NCBI GenBank assembly: GCA_043747595.1
Contig: JAYTOX010000104.1
Location: 1-64,000, forward strand
Direction of reading: 5' to 3'
Length of the DNA stretch: 64,000 bases
Source: JADKIH01 sp043747595
GTDB lineage: Bacteria > Bacteroidota > Bacteroidia > AKYH767-A > 2013-40CM-41-45
Each line of letters starts with the position of its first letter. Position 1 is the stretch's first letter. A model generated the notes under the pieces. It was not told the DNA's origin. It worked only from the letters and a program-made list of their open reading frames with translations, and searched no databases. The position numbers and the translations under genes are program-made. Below, piece after piece: positions 37,728 through 45,523 of the stretch.

Positions 37728-38750
37728 ATGAATAAAAATGTTACCGATATTTTCAATTTACTGTCCAAGTTAACACCTGGAAGAATTATTAATTTAGGAA
37801 AAGTAGTAGCAGGATATTATTGGTCACGATTTACAGGAAAAGCAAAAGTATTCGGAATGCCTTTTTCTGTTTCGATTGAACCTACCACCTCCTGCAATTT
37901 ACGATGTCCGGAATGCCCAAGCGGTCTGCGATCTTTTTCAAGAGCAACAGGAATGTTAGAAAACGATTTCTTTACAAAGGTGATCGACCAACTTTATAAA
38001 CGTTCCACCTATATCATTTTTTATTTCCAAGGTGAGCCGTATTTAAATCCTTCTTTTTTAAAAATGGTTGAATATGCTTCTTCTAAAAATTTATATTCCG
38101 CAACTTCTACCAATGCACATTATTTGACAGATGAAGTAGCAAAGAAAACAGTTGAATCCGGGCTCGATCGACTTATTATCAGTATTGACGGCACTTCGCA
38201 AGATGTATATTCGCAATATCGAATTGGTGGCGATCTTCAAAAAGTAATCGATGGAACAAAAAATATTTTGAAGTGGAAAAAAAATCTTAAGAGCAATACA
38301 CCCTATGTTGTTTTCCAGTTTTTAGTTGTTGCTCCAAACGAACATCAAATTGAAGATGTAAAAAAACTGGCAAAAGAAATTGGTGTCGACGATATTGCAT
38401 TCAAAACTGCGCAGATAAATGATTATCAAAATGGGAACGATTTAATTCCAATTAACAGTTCCTATTCTCGGTATAAAAAATTAGGCAATGGCGGCTTCCA
38501 ATTAAAAAACAGTTTACTTAACCACTGTTGGAAAATTTGGCAGTCGGCTGTTATTACATGGGATGGAAAAGTTGTGCCTTGTTGCTTTGATAAAGATGCG
38601 CATCACCAAATTGGCGACCTTCAAAAAACCCCCTTCAAACAGGTCTGGCAGGGAAAAGAATTTATGCAATTCCGACAATCCGTTTTAAAAAGCAGAAAAG
38701 AAATCGACATTTGTCAAAACTGTTCAGAAGGCGGGAAAATCTGGGCTTAA
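37728..38750 (+). CDS. Radical SAM/SPASM domain protein
   Basis: Enzyme of 340 residues that uses a 4Fe-4S cluster and S-adenosylmethionine to start radical chemistry. The cluster motif is Cys56, Cys60 and Cys63 in EPTTSCNLRCPECPSG. FQGEPYLNPSF is the GGE-like strand and IISIDGTSQDVYSQYRIGG the family marker that follows. The C-terminal third has the SPASM cysteines (CWKI, VVPCCFDKD, then ICQNCSEGG) that hold additional clusters, and the VWQG segment. Relatives modify peptides or proteins or act in sugar and cofactor maturation. No precursor peptide gene was seen beside it; a WD40 gene follows after 46 bases and a VOC gene overlaps that, so the three probably form an operon. The substrate is unknown. 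Confidence 0.88.
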   Translation: MNKNVTDIFNLLSKLTPGRIINLGKVVAGYYWSRFTGKAKVFGMPFSVSIEPTTSCNLRCPECPSGLRSFSRATGMLENDFFTKVIDQLYKRSTYIIFYFQGEPYLNPSFLKMVEYASSKNLYSATSTNAHYLTDEVAKKTVESGLDRLIISIDGTSQDVYSQYRIGGDLQKVIDGTKNILKWKKNLKSNTPYVVFQFLVVAPNEHQIEDVKKLAKEIGVDDIAFKTAQINDYQNGNDLIPINSSYSRYKKLGNGGFQLKNSLLNHCWKIWQSAVITWDGKVVPCCFDKDAHHQIGDLQKTPFKQVWQGKEFMQFRQSVLKSRKEIDICQNCSEGGKIWA

Positions 38751-38796
38751 AATAAATGATATTCTAATGTTAAATTAAATCATCAAAAAATAGTTA

Positions 38797-39696
38797 ATGA
38801 TAGTACAAAATGAGTTTGTTTATGCCGGTCATGAAGGAGCTATTTACACTTTAGAGAACAGCCCAGATGCAAAATCTTTCTTCTCCGGTGGCAGCGATGG
38901 TATTCTTTCTAAATGGGAATTGCATAATCACACTGCTGCGCAAGCGCTAGGGAAAATGAATTCCCCGATTTATGCGATACGTTGGATTCAAGAGAAAAAC
39001 GTATTACTAGCAGGAACCGGCAAAGGCGAATTCTATGCTATCGATCTAAACTCGCATTCACTCATCACCTCCATTCAATTTCACTCTTCTGGCATATTCG
39101 ATATTCAATACTCATTTGATACTAAAAAAATATTCAGCTGTTCTACTTCGGGCGAATTGGCGATCTGGGATCTCGATACTTTTGAACTCTTAAAAAAAGA
39201 AACAATCACTGCTGGTAAGATAAGAGCTTTAGCTGTTTCTATCAACCAACAAGAACTTGCAATTGCCTGTGGTGATGGCAGCATTCGAATATGGGATATA
39301 AAAACGCTCAGACAAACTCATCATTTCAAAGCACACAACGATTCATCAAACTCCCTGGCTTTTCATCCAACTCAAAATGTACTTTTAAGCGGCGGAAGAG
39401 ACGCACACCTTAGAATGTGGGATATAAAAAACTACACGCTTCAAAAAGAAATTCCTGCTCACAATTATGCGATATACTCAATCGCATTTTCACCCGATCA
39501 AAAATTAATTGCCACCGCTAGTCGCGATAAAACAGCCAAACTTTGGAATGCCGATGACGTTACATTTTTACATCGAATAGACAGAGAAAATTCGGCAGCT
39601 CATTCTCATAGTGTCAACAAAGTATTGTGGTTACCCTCGGGCGAATTACTCACCGCCGGCGACGACAGAAAAATAATTCAATTCAAGATAGTATGA
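38797..39696 (+). CDS. WD40-repeat protein (seven-bladed propeller)
   Basis: A 299-residue cytoplasmic scaffold made only of WD repeats; no signal peptide. Blades open with the GH-type starts (YAGHEGAIYTLENSPDAKS, HSSGIFDIQYSFDTKK, HNDSSNSLAFHPTQNV, HNYAIYSIAFSPDQKL, HSHSVNKVLWLPSGE) and end in LWN/MWD/IWD dipeptides (ISRDKTAKLWN is read as ASRDKTAKLWN, LRMWD, IRIWD, LAIWD). There are about seven blades, enough for one closed ring. It is the middle gene of an operon, after a radical SAM gene and overlapping the VOC gene by four bases (ATGA). WD40-only proteins usually serve as binding platforms; the partner is unknown. Confidence 0.9.
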   Translation: MIVQNEFVYAGHEGAIYTLENSPDAKSFFSGGSDGILSKWELHNHTAAQALGKMNSPIYAIRWIQEKNVLLAGTGKGEFYAIDLNSHSLITSIQFHSSGIFDIQYSFDTKKIFSCSTSGELAIWDLDTFELLKKETITAGKIRALAVSINQQELAIACGDGSIRIWDIKTLRQTHHFKAHNDSSNSLAFHPTQNVLLSGGRDAHLRMWDIKNYTLQKEIPAHNYAIYSIAFSPDQKLIATASRDKTAKLWNADDVTFLHRIDRENSAAHSHSVNKVLWLPSGELLTAGDDRKIIQFKIV

Positions 39697-40085
39697 AAAG
39701 TACAGCCTCACTTCAACAAATAGCAATCGTAGTAAACGACTACGATGAAGCTATTGAATTTTATACGACTAAACTTGGGTTCGATTTGTTGGAAGACAAA
39801 CAAATGAGCGAAACAAAGCGCTGGGTAGTTGTTGCTCCAAAAAACTCTATGTGTCAGCTGTTGCTCGCAAAGGCAGTAGGCGAAGAACAAATTTCACGAG
39901 TTGGAAATCAAACAGGAGGCCGAGTTTTTCTTTTTTTGTATACAAAAAACTTTACCGAAGAATATAATTTTATGAAAGACAAAGGCGTTCAATTTGTGAG
40001 AGAACGTACTGAAGAAGATTGGGGAACGGTAGCTGTATTCAAAGATCTTTACGGCAATCTTTGGGATTTTATCCAGCGGAAATAA
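39693..40085 (+). CDS. VOC family protein (glyoxalase/bleomycin resistance fold)
   Basis: A 130-residue protein of the vicinal oxygen chelate fold. I use the ATG at 39693, which overlaps the WD40 stop (ATGA); the frame upstream of it (39627-39692) lies inside the WD40 gene and is a shadow. The two beta-alpha-beta-beta-beta modules are visible: LQQIAIVVNDYDEAIEFYTTK, followed by LGFDLLEDKQMSETKRWVVVA, and then YNFMKDKGVQFVRERTEEDW, GTVAVFKDLYGNLWDFIQ. The last part carries the D-x-x-G-N-x-x-x-F/W ending of the family. Members include glyoxalases, dioxygenases and drug-binding proteins; the metal-ligand pattern does not identify one. The third gene of the radical SAM operon. Confidence 0.85.
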   Translation: MKSTASLQQIAIVVNDYDEAIEFYTTKLGFDLLEDKQMSETKRWVVVAPKNSMCQLLLAKAVGEEQISRVGNQTGGRVFLFLYTKNFTEEYNFMKDKGVQFVRERTEEDWGTVAVFKDLYGNLWDFIQRK

Positions 40086-40180
40086 TAACGTAAACACAAT
40101 AGGAAATAGAAAAAAATCAGTTTCAAACTCAACAGACCCGATTTTAACAATAAAATCAACTACAGTTTATCGTTTAAATG

Positions 40181-40193
40181 AAAACTGTAAGAA
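40181..40193 (+). promoter_or_regulatory. AAACTGTAAGAAA motif, copy 2
   Basis: AAAACTGTAAGAAAAATACT. TATAATAG follows at 40231, 47 bases after the CTGTAAG, and a terminator at 40285. The motif and spacing match those at 49221 and 53241. Confidence 0.35.
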
Positions 40194-40229
40194 AAATACT
40201 AAAAGTGAAACTTTCGAAACAGACCGGCG

Positions 40230-40322
40230 TTATAATAGGCGTGTTTCATGTTAAGTTTAAGTTAAGTAATTTGAATTGTTGATCAAAAAACTCCGTGTTG
40301 ATTCGCGGAGTTTTTTGTTTTT
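40230..40322 (+). ncRNA. Candidate small RNA ending in a strong terminator
   Basis: Between the VOC stop (40085) and the reverse-strand frr gene lies a region with no ORF but with a promoter-like TATAATAG at 40231 and the regulatory motif at 40181 upstream. The terminator is an 11-bp stem (AAAAAACTCCG / CGGAGTTTTTT, 40285-40315), a 10-base loop and TTTTTTG-TTTTT. The transcript from the promoter-like site would be about 80 bases. No known RNA family is recognised. The terminator may instead end the radical SAM operon by read-through. Confidence 0.4.
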
Positions 40323-40483
40323 ATACGTTTTTGTAATGCGTTAATTTCGCAAGATAGCTGAAACGGTATATTGTATTTCTTTCTTATCGCACCTTACAAT
40401 TTACTAAACAGTGGAACTTCGCTACGCTAATGATTTCGATTCGCGGCAATCAGCTCAGCTCTACTCATTTCATGTTTCTCATC

Positions 40484-40651
40484 CTTCAAATTACAATTAC
40501 CAACCTTCAAATTACAAATTACCAATTACAATTATCACTCTTCAAATTACAAATTACAATTATCAATCTTCAAATTACAAATTACAATTCTCAACTTTCA
40601 AATTACATATTACAATTCTCAACCTTCAAATTTCTACAAACAATTCTCGCC
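40484..40651. repeat. 28-bp tandem repeat built from a seven-base module
   Basis: CTTCAAATTAC starts at 40484, 40505, 40540, 40568, 40596 and 40624, giving steps of 21, 35, 28, 28 and 28. The steps differ by multiples of seven because a seven-base AAATTAC-like block is present once, twice or not at all. The copies are degenerate and contain no spacers. The open frames through it translate only the repeat. Confidence 0.85.
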
Positions 40652-40692
40652 CATCAAAGCACAAATTACATCGCTCAGTCTTCAACAAAAAA

Positions 40693-40714
40693 AAGCCACC
40701 GCAATGGGTGGCTT
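40693..40714 (-). terminator. Terminator of frr
   Basis: On the reverse strand, AAGCCACC-CATTGC-GGTGGCTT followed by TTTTTT. It begins six bases after the frr stop codon (40720-40722). Confidence 0.85.
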
Positions 40715-40719
40715 AAAAA

Positions 40720-41277
40720 TCATATTGTCATAATCTCTTTTTCTTTTGCCTCGAGATGCTTATCTGCTATTGCAATAAACTGATCAGTAATTTTTTGAAT
40801 TTGATCTTCTATCCCTTTAGCTACATCTTCCGGAACCGACTTCGCTTCTTTTTTCAGCAATTCATTGGCTTCTCTTCGAGCTGTACGAATTCCCACTTTA
40901 GAATGCTCTACCTCCGCTTTTGTTTTCTTTACTAATTCTTTTCTACGCTCTTCTGTTAACGCCGGAATATTAATTCGAACTATCGTTCCATCGTTCTGAG
41001 GCGTAAATCCTAAATTCGCAGCCATGATTGCTTTCTCAATTGGAGCAATCATCGTTTTCTCCCAAGGCTGAATTGCAAGCGATCGAGCATCGGGCGTCGT
41101 TATACTTGCTATCTGCGCAATTGGCGTACTTGTTCCGTAATAGTCTACATGCACTACATCTAACATCGACGGATTGGCTCTGCCTGCACGGATTTTTGTT
41201 AATTCTACTTCTAAATGATCAACGGCTTTTTGCATATGCGCCTTCGAATCACTAATCAATTTATTTGTGTCTAACAT
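40720..41277 (-). CDS. frr: Ribosome recycling factor
   Basis: Splits the post-termination ribosome together with EF-G. The protein has 185 residues, the usual length, and the family pattern of a three-helix bundle and a beta domain: KAVDHLEVELTKIRAGRANP (17-36), VDYYGTSTPIAQIASI, the LAIQPWEKTMIAPIEKAI stretch, then LNIPALTEERRKELVKKTK as IPALTEERRKELVKKTK and RTARREANELLKKEAK. It is read with pyrH (31 bases apart) and closed by a terminator. Confidence 0.97.
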   Translation of the reverse strand: MLDTNKLISDSKAHMQKAVDHLEVELTKIRAGRANPSMLDVVHVDYYGTSTPIAQIASITTPDARSLAIQPWEKTMIAPIEKAIMAANLGFTPQNDGTIVRINIPALTEERRKELVKKTKAEVEHSKVGIRTARREANELLKKEAKSVPEDVAKGIEDQIQKITDQFIAIADKHLEAKEKEIMTI

Positions 41278-41307
41278 AGTTTGTTGTCTTAAACTTTATT
41301 ACTAAAA

Positions 41308-42018
41308 TCAAAATTCTACCAGTGTACCAACCGATTTTCCTTCTAATACTCGTAGAAGATTACCGGTTTTATTAATATCAAATACAATGATCGGCACTTT
41401 GTTTTCATTGCATAATGTAAATGCGGTAAGATCCATTACTTTCAATCCCTTCTCATATACTTCATCGAAGGTTACTGTTTCGTAACGAACTGCATCTTTA
41501 TTTTTTTCCGGATCGGATGAGTAAATTCCATCAACGCGCGTGCCTTTCAAAATTACATCGGCACCTATTTCTATTGCTCGAAGTGAAGCAGCAGTATCAG
41601 TGGTAAAGTATGGATTCCCTGTTCCTGCTCCGAATATTACTACGCGACCTTTCTCTAGGTGACGAACAGCTCTCCTTTTAATGTATGGCTCACATATTTG
41701 TTCCATCTTTATTGCCGACTGCAAACGTGTCTTTACTCCTACTCGTTCAAGTGCCGATTGCAATGCCATACTATTGATCACTGTTGCAAGCATTCCCATA
41801 TAATCTCCTTGAACGCGATCAATCACATCGCCGGCGTCATTTCCTACTCCTCGAAAAATATTCCCTCCGCCTATCACAACCGCTACTTCTACACCTTCAT
41901 CAACGATCGACTTTATTTCTTCTGAATACTGACGTAAACGGTCGTGGTCGATTCCAAATTCCTTTTCACCCATCAGCGACTCACCACTCAGTTTTAATAA
42001 AACGCGTTTATATTTCAT
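41308..42018 (-). CDS. pyrH: UMP kinase
   Basis: Phosphorylates UMP to UDP in pyrimidine nucleotide synthesis. The protein has 236 residues. Marks of the amino-acid-kinase fold: KRVLLKLSGESLMG (3-16), VAVVIGGGNIFRG (45-57), the DYMGMLATVINSMALQSALE helix and the IFGAGTGNPYFTTDTAA segment. It is separated from tsf upstream by a terminator and followed by frr, the order known from many bacteria. Confidence 0.97.
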   Translation of the reverse strand: MKYKRVLLKLSGESLMGEKEFGIDHDRLRQYSEEIKSIVDEGVEVAVVIGGGNIFRGVGNDAGDVIDRVQGDYMGMLATVINSMALQSALERVGVKTRLQSAIKMEQICEPYIKRRAVRHLEKGRVVIFGAGTGNPYFTTDTAASLRAIEIGADVILKGTRVDGIYSSDPEKNKDAVRYETVTFDEVYEKGLKVMDLTAFTLCNENKVPIIVFDINKTGNLLRVLEGKSVGTLVEF

Positions 42019-42114
42019 TCGAAATTGTTTTAGCGCTGCTAAGATATAGATTTTAACAAAGTATTCAAGTTTGTCAATTTCTCAATCATTGCAACTAGTT
42101 CATTTTTGGGCAAA

Positions 42115-42142
42115 AAAAAAGAGAACTGATGTTCTCTTTTTT
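42115..42142 (-). terminator. Terminator between tsf and pyrH
   Basis: AAAAAAGAGAAC, a TGAT loop and GTTCTCTTTTTT form a 12-bp stem with U-tract, symmetric in both directions, 17 bases after the tsf stop. It separates the ribosomal unit from pyrH-frr. Confidence 0.8.
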
Positions 42143-42158
42143 CAAATAATTCTATTTC

Positions 42159-42995
42159 TTAACCCAATTTCACACGCTTCATGGCTGTGATATGAGCATT
42201 TTTATCGATTCCTTCAAGGAACTGACGAACCGTTTTCTTTTCGTCTTTAATGAACTGTTGGTTCAATAAAGTATATTCCGAATAAAACTTGTTAATCTTT
42301 CCTGCAGATATTTTTTCAATCATATTCTCCGGTTTGCCTTCAGCTCTTATTTGCTCTTTAGCAATCTCAACTTCACGTTCTAAAAGTGATGGGTCTACAT
42401 CTGCTTTATCGATTGCTACCGGTGCCATTGCTGCTACTTGCATAGCAATATCGCGACCTGCATCAGCAACTGCCTGATTCGCTGTATTGAAAGCGATCAG
42501 TGAAGTTAATTTATTTCCAGGGTGATTGTAGATAATTACTTTTTCAGACTTTACATTTTGGAAATCGACCACATCGATTTTCTCACCGATCTTTCCCATT
42601 TGGTCGATCAATGTTTCTCCAACTGTACGGTCGCCTAATGTCAATGCCTTTAACTCATCAACTGTTGATGGTTTTTTGCTCATGGCAAGATCTAAAATCG
42701 ACTCCGCATATTTCACGAAATCAACATTGATGGCTACGAAATCTGTCTCGCAACAAACCGCTACTACAAATCCTTGTGTACCATCGGCAGTTACCTTACC
42801 AAACACATATCCTTCTTTTGCTTCACGGTCTTGACGATTCGCTGCAATCTTTTGACCTTTTTTACGTAAAATGTCAATTGCCGCTTCGAAATCTCCGTTT
42901 GCTTCTGTTAATGCTTTCTTACAGTCCATCATTCCGGAACCGGTTTGTTGGCGAAGCTTATTTACATCTGCTGCGCTAATTGTTGCAGTAGTCAT
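42159..42995 (-). CDS. tsf: Translation elongation factor Ts
   Basis: Exchanges GDP for GTP on EF-Tu. The protein has 278 residues. The N-terminal module ISAADVNKLRQQTGSGMMDC and KKALTEANGDFEAAIDILRK are diagnostic, followed by the EAKEGYVFGK strand and the CCETDFVAIN core that contacts EF-Tu. It follows rpsB after 31 bases, the standard rpsB-tsf pair. The ribosomal proteins upstream probably share its transcript. Confidence 0.97.
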   Translation of the reverse strand: MTTATISAADVNKLRQQTGSGMMDCKKALTEANGDFEAAIDILRKKGQKIAANRQDREAKEGYVFGKVTADGTQGFVVAVCCETDFVAINVDFVKYAESILDLAMSKKPSTVDELKALTLGDRTVGETLIDQMGKIGEKIDVVDFQNVKSEKVIIYNHPGNKLTSLIAFNTANQAVADAGRDIAMQVAAMAPVAIDKADVDPSLLEREVEIAKEQIRAEGKPENMIEKISAGKINKFYSEYTLLNQQFIKDEKKTVRQFLEGIDKNAHITAMKRVKLG

Positions 42996-43026
42996 TTCTT
43001 TTCTCCTTTTATTTATAGTTCACTAA

Positions 43027-43893
43027 TTATTTTTTACGTGGACCGCCCGGTGTTGTTGTGCGACGTGGACGTCCTTTTGGAGCAGTAGCTTTTGATGGAG
43101 CGCCTGATTCATCTTTCGCTTCATCGTCGAATGTAAGTTCCATTGCCATTGCTCCTGCATCTGTTAACTCTTCTCCTTCTTTATCTTTCTCTGCTTCTTT
43201 ATCTGTCTTACGCTCCGCTAAACCTTCTTCAATTGCTTTAACCATTGTTTCAATAATGATGGCGATTGATTTAGTTGCATCGTCGTTTGCAGGAATTGCA
43301 AAATCAACTTGTGTTGGATCTGTATTTGTATCTGTGATAGCAAAAGTAGGTATGTTCAACTTATGCGCCTCAGCAACTGCTATGTGTTCTTTTACTGTAT
43401 CAACAATAAACAACGCAGCTGGTAAACGGCTAAGGTCAGAGATTGACCCTAAGAATTTTTCCATTTTCGCTTTCTGACGAGAAATTTGCAAACGCTCTTT
43501 CTTAGAGATGTTGTCAAATGTACCATCGGTCGCCATCTTTTCGAAGCCCGCCATTTTCTTTACCGACTTACGTACGGTAGCAAAATTGGTAAGCATTCCA
43601 CCAGGCCAACGCTCAGTGATAAACGGCATATTAACACGACCTGCACCATTTGCAACGATATCTTTAGCTTGCTTCTTTGTAGCTACGAACAAAATCTTTT
43701 TTCCGGATTTTGCTATTTGCTTCATTGCTGCTGCTGCCTCATCTATTTTTGCAACTGTTTTGTTAAGATCGATAATATGAATACCACGTGCTTCCATAAA
43801 AATATATGGAGCCATTTTCGGATTCCACTTGCTTTTTAAGTGGCCAAAGTGTGCACCTGCATCGAGTAAGTCTTGATATGAAACTCTTGACAT
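43027..43893 (-). CDS. rpsB: Ribosomal protein S2
   Basis: Small-subunit protein of 288 residues. The start chosen is the ATG at 43891-43893 (MSRVSYQDLLDAGAHFGHLK); an upstream in-frame ATG at 43962 adds 23 residues unlike S2. Key stretches are WNPKMAPYIFMEARGIHIID, then LNKTVAKIDEAAAAMKQIAK, RWPGGMLTNFATVRKSVKKM and AITDTNTDPTQVDFAIPAND. Residues about 235-288 are a charged, Pro-rich extension (DKEAEKDKEGEELTD, then RPRRTTTPGGPRKK) that is longer than the core fold needs; such tails occur in this phylum. It follows rpsI after 87 bases. Confidence 0.96.
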   Translation of the reverse strand: MSRVSYQDLLDAGAHFGHLKSKWNPKMAPYIFMEARGIHIIDLNKTVAKIDEAAAAMKQIAKSGKKILFVATKKQAKDIVANGAGRVNMPFITERWPGGMLTNFATVRKSVKKMAGFEKMATDGTFDNISKKERLQISRQKAKMEKFLGSISDLSRLPAALFIVDTVKEHIAVAEAHKLNIPTFAITDTNTDPTQVDFAIPANDDATKSIAIIIETMVKAIEEGLAERKTDKEAEKDKEGEELTDAGAMAMELTFDDEAKDESGAPSKATAPKGRPRRTTTPGGPRKK

Positions 43894-43980
43894 TGAAATT
43901 TGTGTTGACGAATGAATTGAATTATAAATTGAAAAGTATTTGCAAAGCATTCTTCCGAACACTTTGCAAATACCGGTATT

Positions 43981-44367
43981 TTAACGTTTAGAGAACTGGA
44001 ATTTCTTACGTGCCTTCTTCTGTCCGGGCTTCTTACGCTCCACCATACGCGGATCACGAGTTAAAAGACCTTCTTTACGAAGTGGTGGTTTGTTTTCCTC
44101 GCTCACTTTTACTAGTGCACGTGCAATACCCAAACGTGATGCTTCTGCCTGACCTTTGATACCACCACCGTCTACGGTAATTTTGATATCATAAGTTTCT
44201 TTTACATTCAACACCGCTTGCGCTTGCGTTACTATATATTGCAACGGACCTGTAGGAAAATATTCCTTGTAGTCACGTGAATTTACTTTTATCTCTCCAC
44301 TACCTACGTTTAAATAAACGCGTGCAATGGATGTTTTTCTACGTCCGAGAGAATGGATAGTTGACAT
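43981..44367 (-). CDS. rpsI: Ribosomal protein S9
   Basis: Small-subunit protein of 128 residues, the full length. It shows GRRKTSIARVYLNVGSGEIK, the VTVDGGGIKGQAEASRLGIA region and the basic tail ending KARKKFQFSKR, whose final Arg reaches the P-site tRNA. It is 18 bases after rplM on the same strand, the usual rplM-rpsI pair. Confidence 0.97.
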   Translation of the reverse strand: MSTIHSLGRRKTSIARVYLNVGSGEIKVNSRDYKEYFPTGPLQYIVTQAQAVLNVKETYDIKITVDGGGIKGQAEASRLGIARALVKVSEENKPPLRKEGLLTRDPRMVERKKPGQKKARKKFQFSKR

Positions 44368-44385
44368 GCTTAATCAGTTCTTTAA

Positions 44386-44838
44386 TTATGAAAATTTAAT
44401 CTCTTTTGGTTTTTGAGCTGTATGAGGATGCTCTGTGCCTACAAATACGTGTAGGTTACGGAACAATTCACGACCTAATTTTGTCTTTGGTAACATTCCA
44501 CGAATGGCGTTCTCAAGGATCAAGGTCGGATTTTTTCTCATCCATTCTGTTGGAGTAGCAAAACGCTGACCGCCCGGGTAACCCGTGTGGTGTACGTATT
44601 CTTTCTCTTTCATCTTGTTGCCTGTGAAACGAACTTTCTCGGCATTAATGATGATTACATTATCTCCGCAATCTACGTGTGGAGTATAATTTGTTTTATG
44701 CTTACCACGTAAAACACGAGCAATATCAGACGAAAGTCGTCCAACAATCATATCACTTGCATCCACAAGCACCCATTCTTTGTTGACAGTTTTTGCGTTT
44801 GCAGAAACAGTCTTGTAGCTCAATGCGTCCAATTTCAA
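44386..44838 (-). CDS. rplM: Ribosomal protein L13
   Basis: Large-subunit protein of 150 residues that binds 23S rRNA early in assembly. It has the Bacteroidota N-terminus LSYKTVSANAKTVNKEWVLV, then VDASDMIVGRLSSDIARVLR, HVDCGDNVIIINAEKVRFTG and GMLPKTKLGRELFRNLHVF. It is the first gene of the rplM-rpsI-rpsB-tsf unit and has a textbook promoter 48 bases upstream. Confidence 0.97.
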   Translation of the reverse strand: MKLDALSYKTVSANAKTVNKEWVLVDASDMIVGRLSSDIARVLRGKHKTNYTPHVDCGDNVIIINAEKVRFTGNKMKEKEYVHHTGYPGGQRFATPTEWMRKNPTLILENAIRGMLPKTKLGRELFRNLHVFVGTEHPHTAQKPKEIKFS

Positions 44839-44885
44839 TAATATTTATAAGTTTTTCACTAAATCGGTTTCCCACGAAGGGGTTG

Positions 44886-44916
44886 CAAAAGTAGGATTAA
44901 TTTTATTACTAACAAA
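44886..44916 (-). promoter_or_regulatory. Promoter of the rplM-rpsI-rpsB-tsf operon
   Basis: On the reverse strand, TTTG (44913-44916), 19 bases, then TACTTTTG (44886-44893), an exact match to the Bacteroidota TTTG / TAnnTTTG promoter. Transcription would start near 44880, giving a leader of about 40 bases before rplM. Confidence 0.75.
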
Positions 44917-45072
44917 TGCTTGTGTAATTAATTATTGCACCGACCTGTATTTCTTTTCTGAAGTGCCGAACCCTGTTTCGACCAGATTGCTTTTTTCGAG
45001 TCTTTGCAATCATAAAAATTACCAGAAACCTCCTTTTAACTACTAAAAAGCAATAATTTAAACTACTAAAAC

Positions 45073-45369
45073 TTAAAACCGACCTGCCGCTTTCTCCTCT
45101 ACTTCTCTTATTAATCGGAATAAAGGAACGGCACGCAATATAAATCCTGCAAAAAAAGTACCTAATATCAACAAACTCATCCATCCAATTTCTGGATGTT
45201 CAAGAAAAAAAGTCACTAAAACGCCGGCCATAAAGGTGTAAACCATTAAATAAAGAATCTCAAACTTCACAGCAGCAGATCCGCTGCGCTTTGAACGCAT
45301 TATTCTTAAAATAATTAACGACACTACTAAAAACCCTATCACATAAGGCAAATATGCTGAAATATTCAT
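45073..45369 (-). CDS. Small membrane protein, three TM segments
   Basis: A 98-residue protein from the ATG at 45367-45369; an ATG at 45402 would add 11 charged residues. Hydrophobic stretches are at 6-21 (YLPYVIGFLVVSLIIL), 34-54 (FEILYLMVYTFMAGVLVTFF) and 60-80 (GWMSLLILGTFFAGFILRAV), with a basic loop (RSKRSGS) after the first. I do not recognise the family. It faces away from the epimerase gene at 45524 and precedes the L13 promoter region on the same strand. The overlapping frame at 44909-45184 is a shadow. Confidence 0.65.
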   Translation of the reverse strand: MNISAYLPYVIGFLVVSLIILRIMRSKRSGSAAVKFEILYLMVYTFMAGVLVTFFLEHPEIGWMSLLILGTFFAGFILRAVPLFRLIREVEEKAAGRF

Positions 45370-45523
45370 TTTTTCAATGTTTACAGACGCTTCCTTCTCC
45401 AATTATCACCTCCTACTCGAGTCTTGTTCGATTTAAATTCCTTATTTTCCTCCCATTAAATTGAAATGCAAAACTAAACAAATCTGCCCTCAACTTGTCG
45501 TAGCTTTACTACTTATTTTACAA

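Noticed and set aside
39627..39692. Longer VOC start
   Set aside because: The extra 22 residues lie in the WD40 gene and do not resemble a VOC N-terminus; the ATG at 39693 overlaps the WD40 stop.
40484..40651. 28-bp repeat as CRISPR
   Set aside because: Repeats abut each other without spacers and vary by seven-base blocks.
44909..45184. 91-residue reverse ORF beside L13
   Set aside because: It overlaps the better small membrane-protein ORF and the L13 promoter region, with odd amino-acid use.
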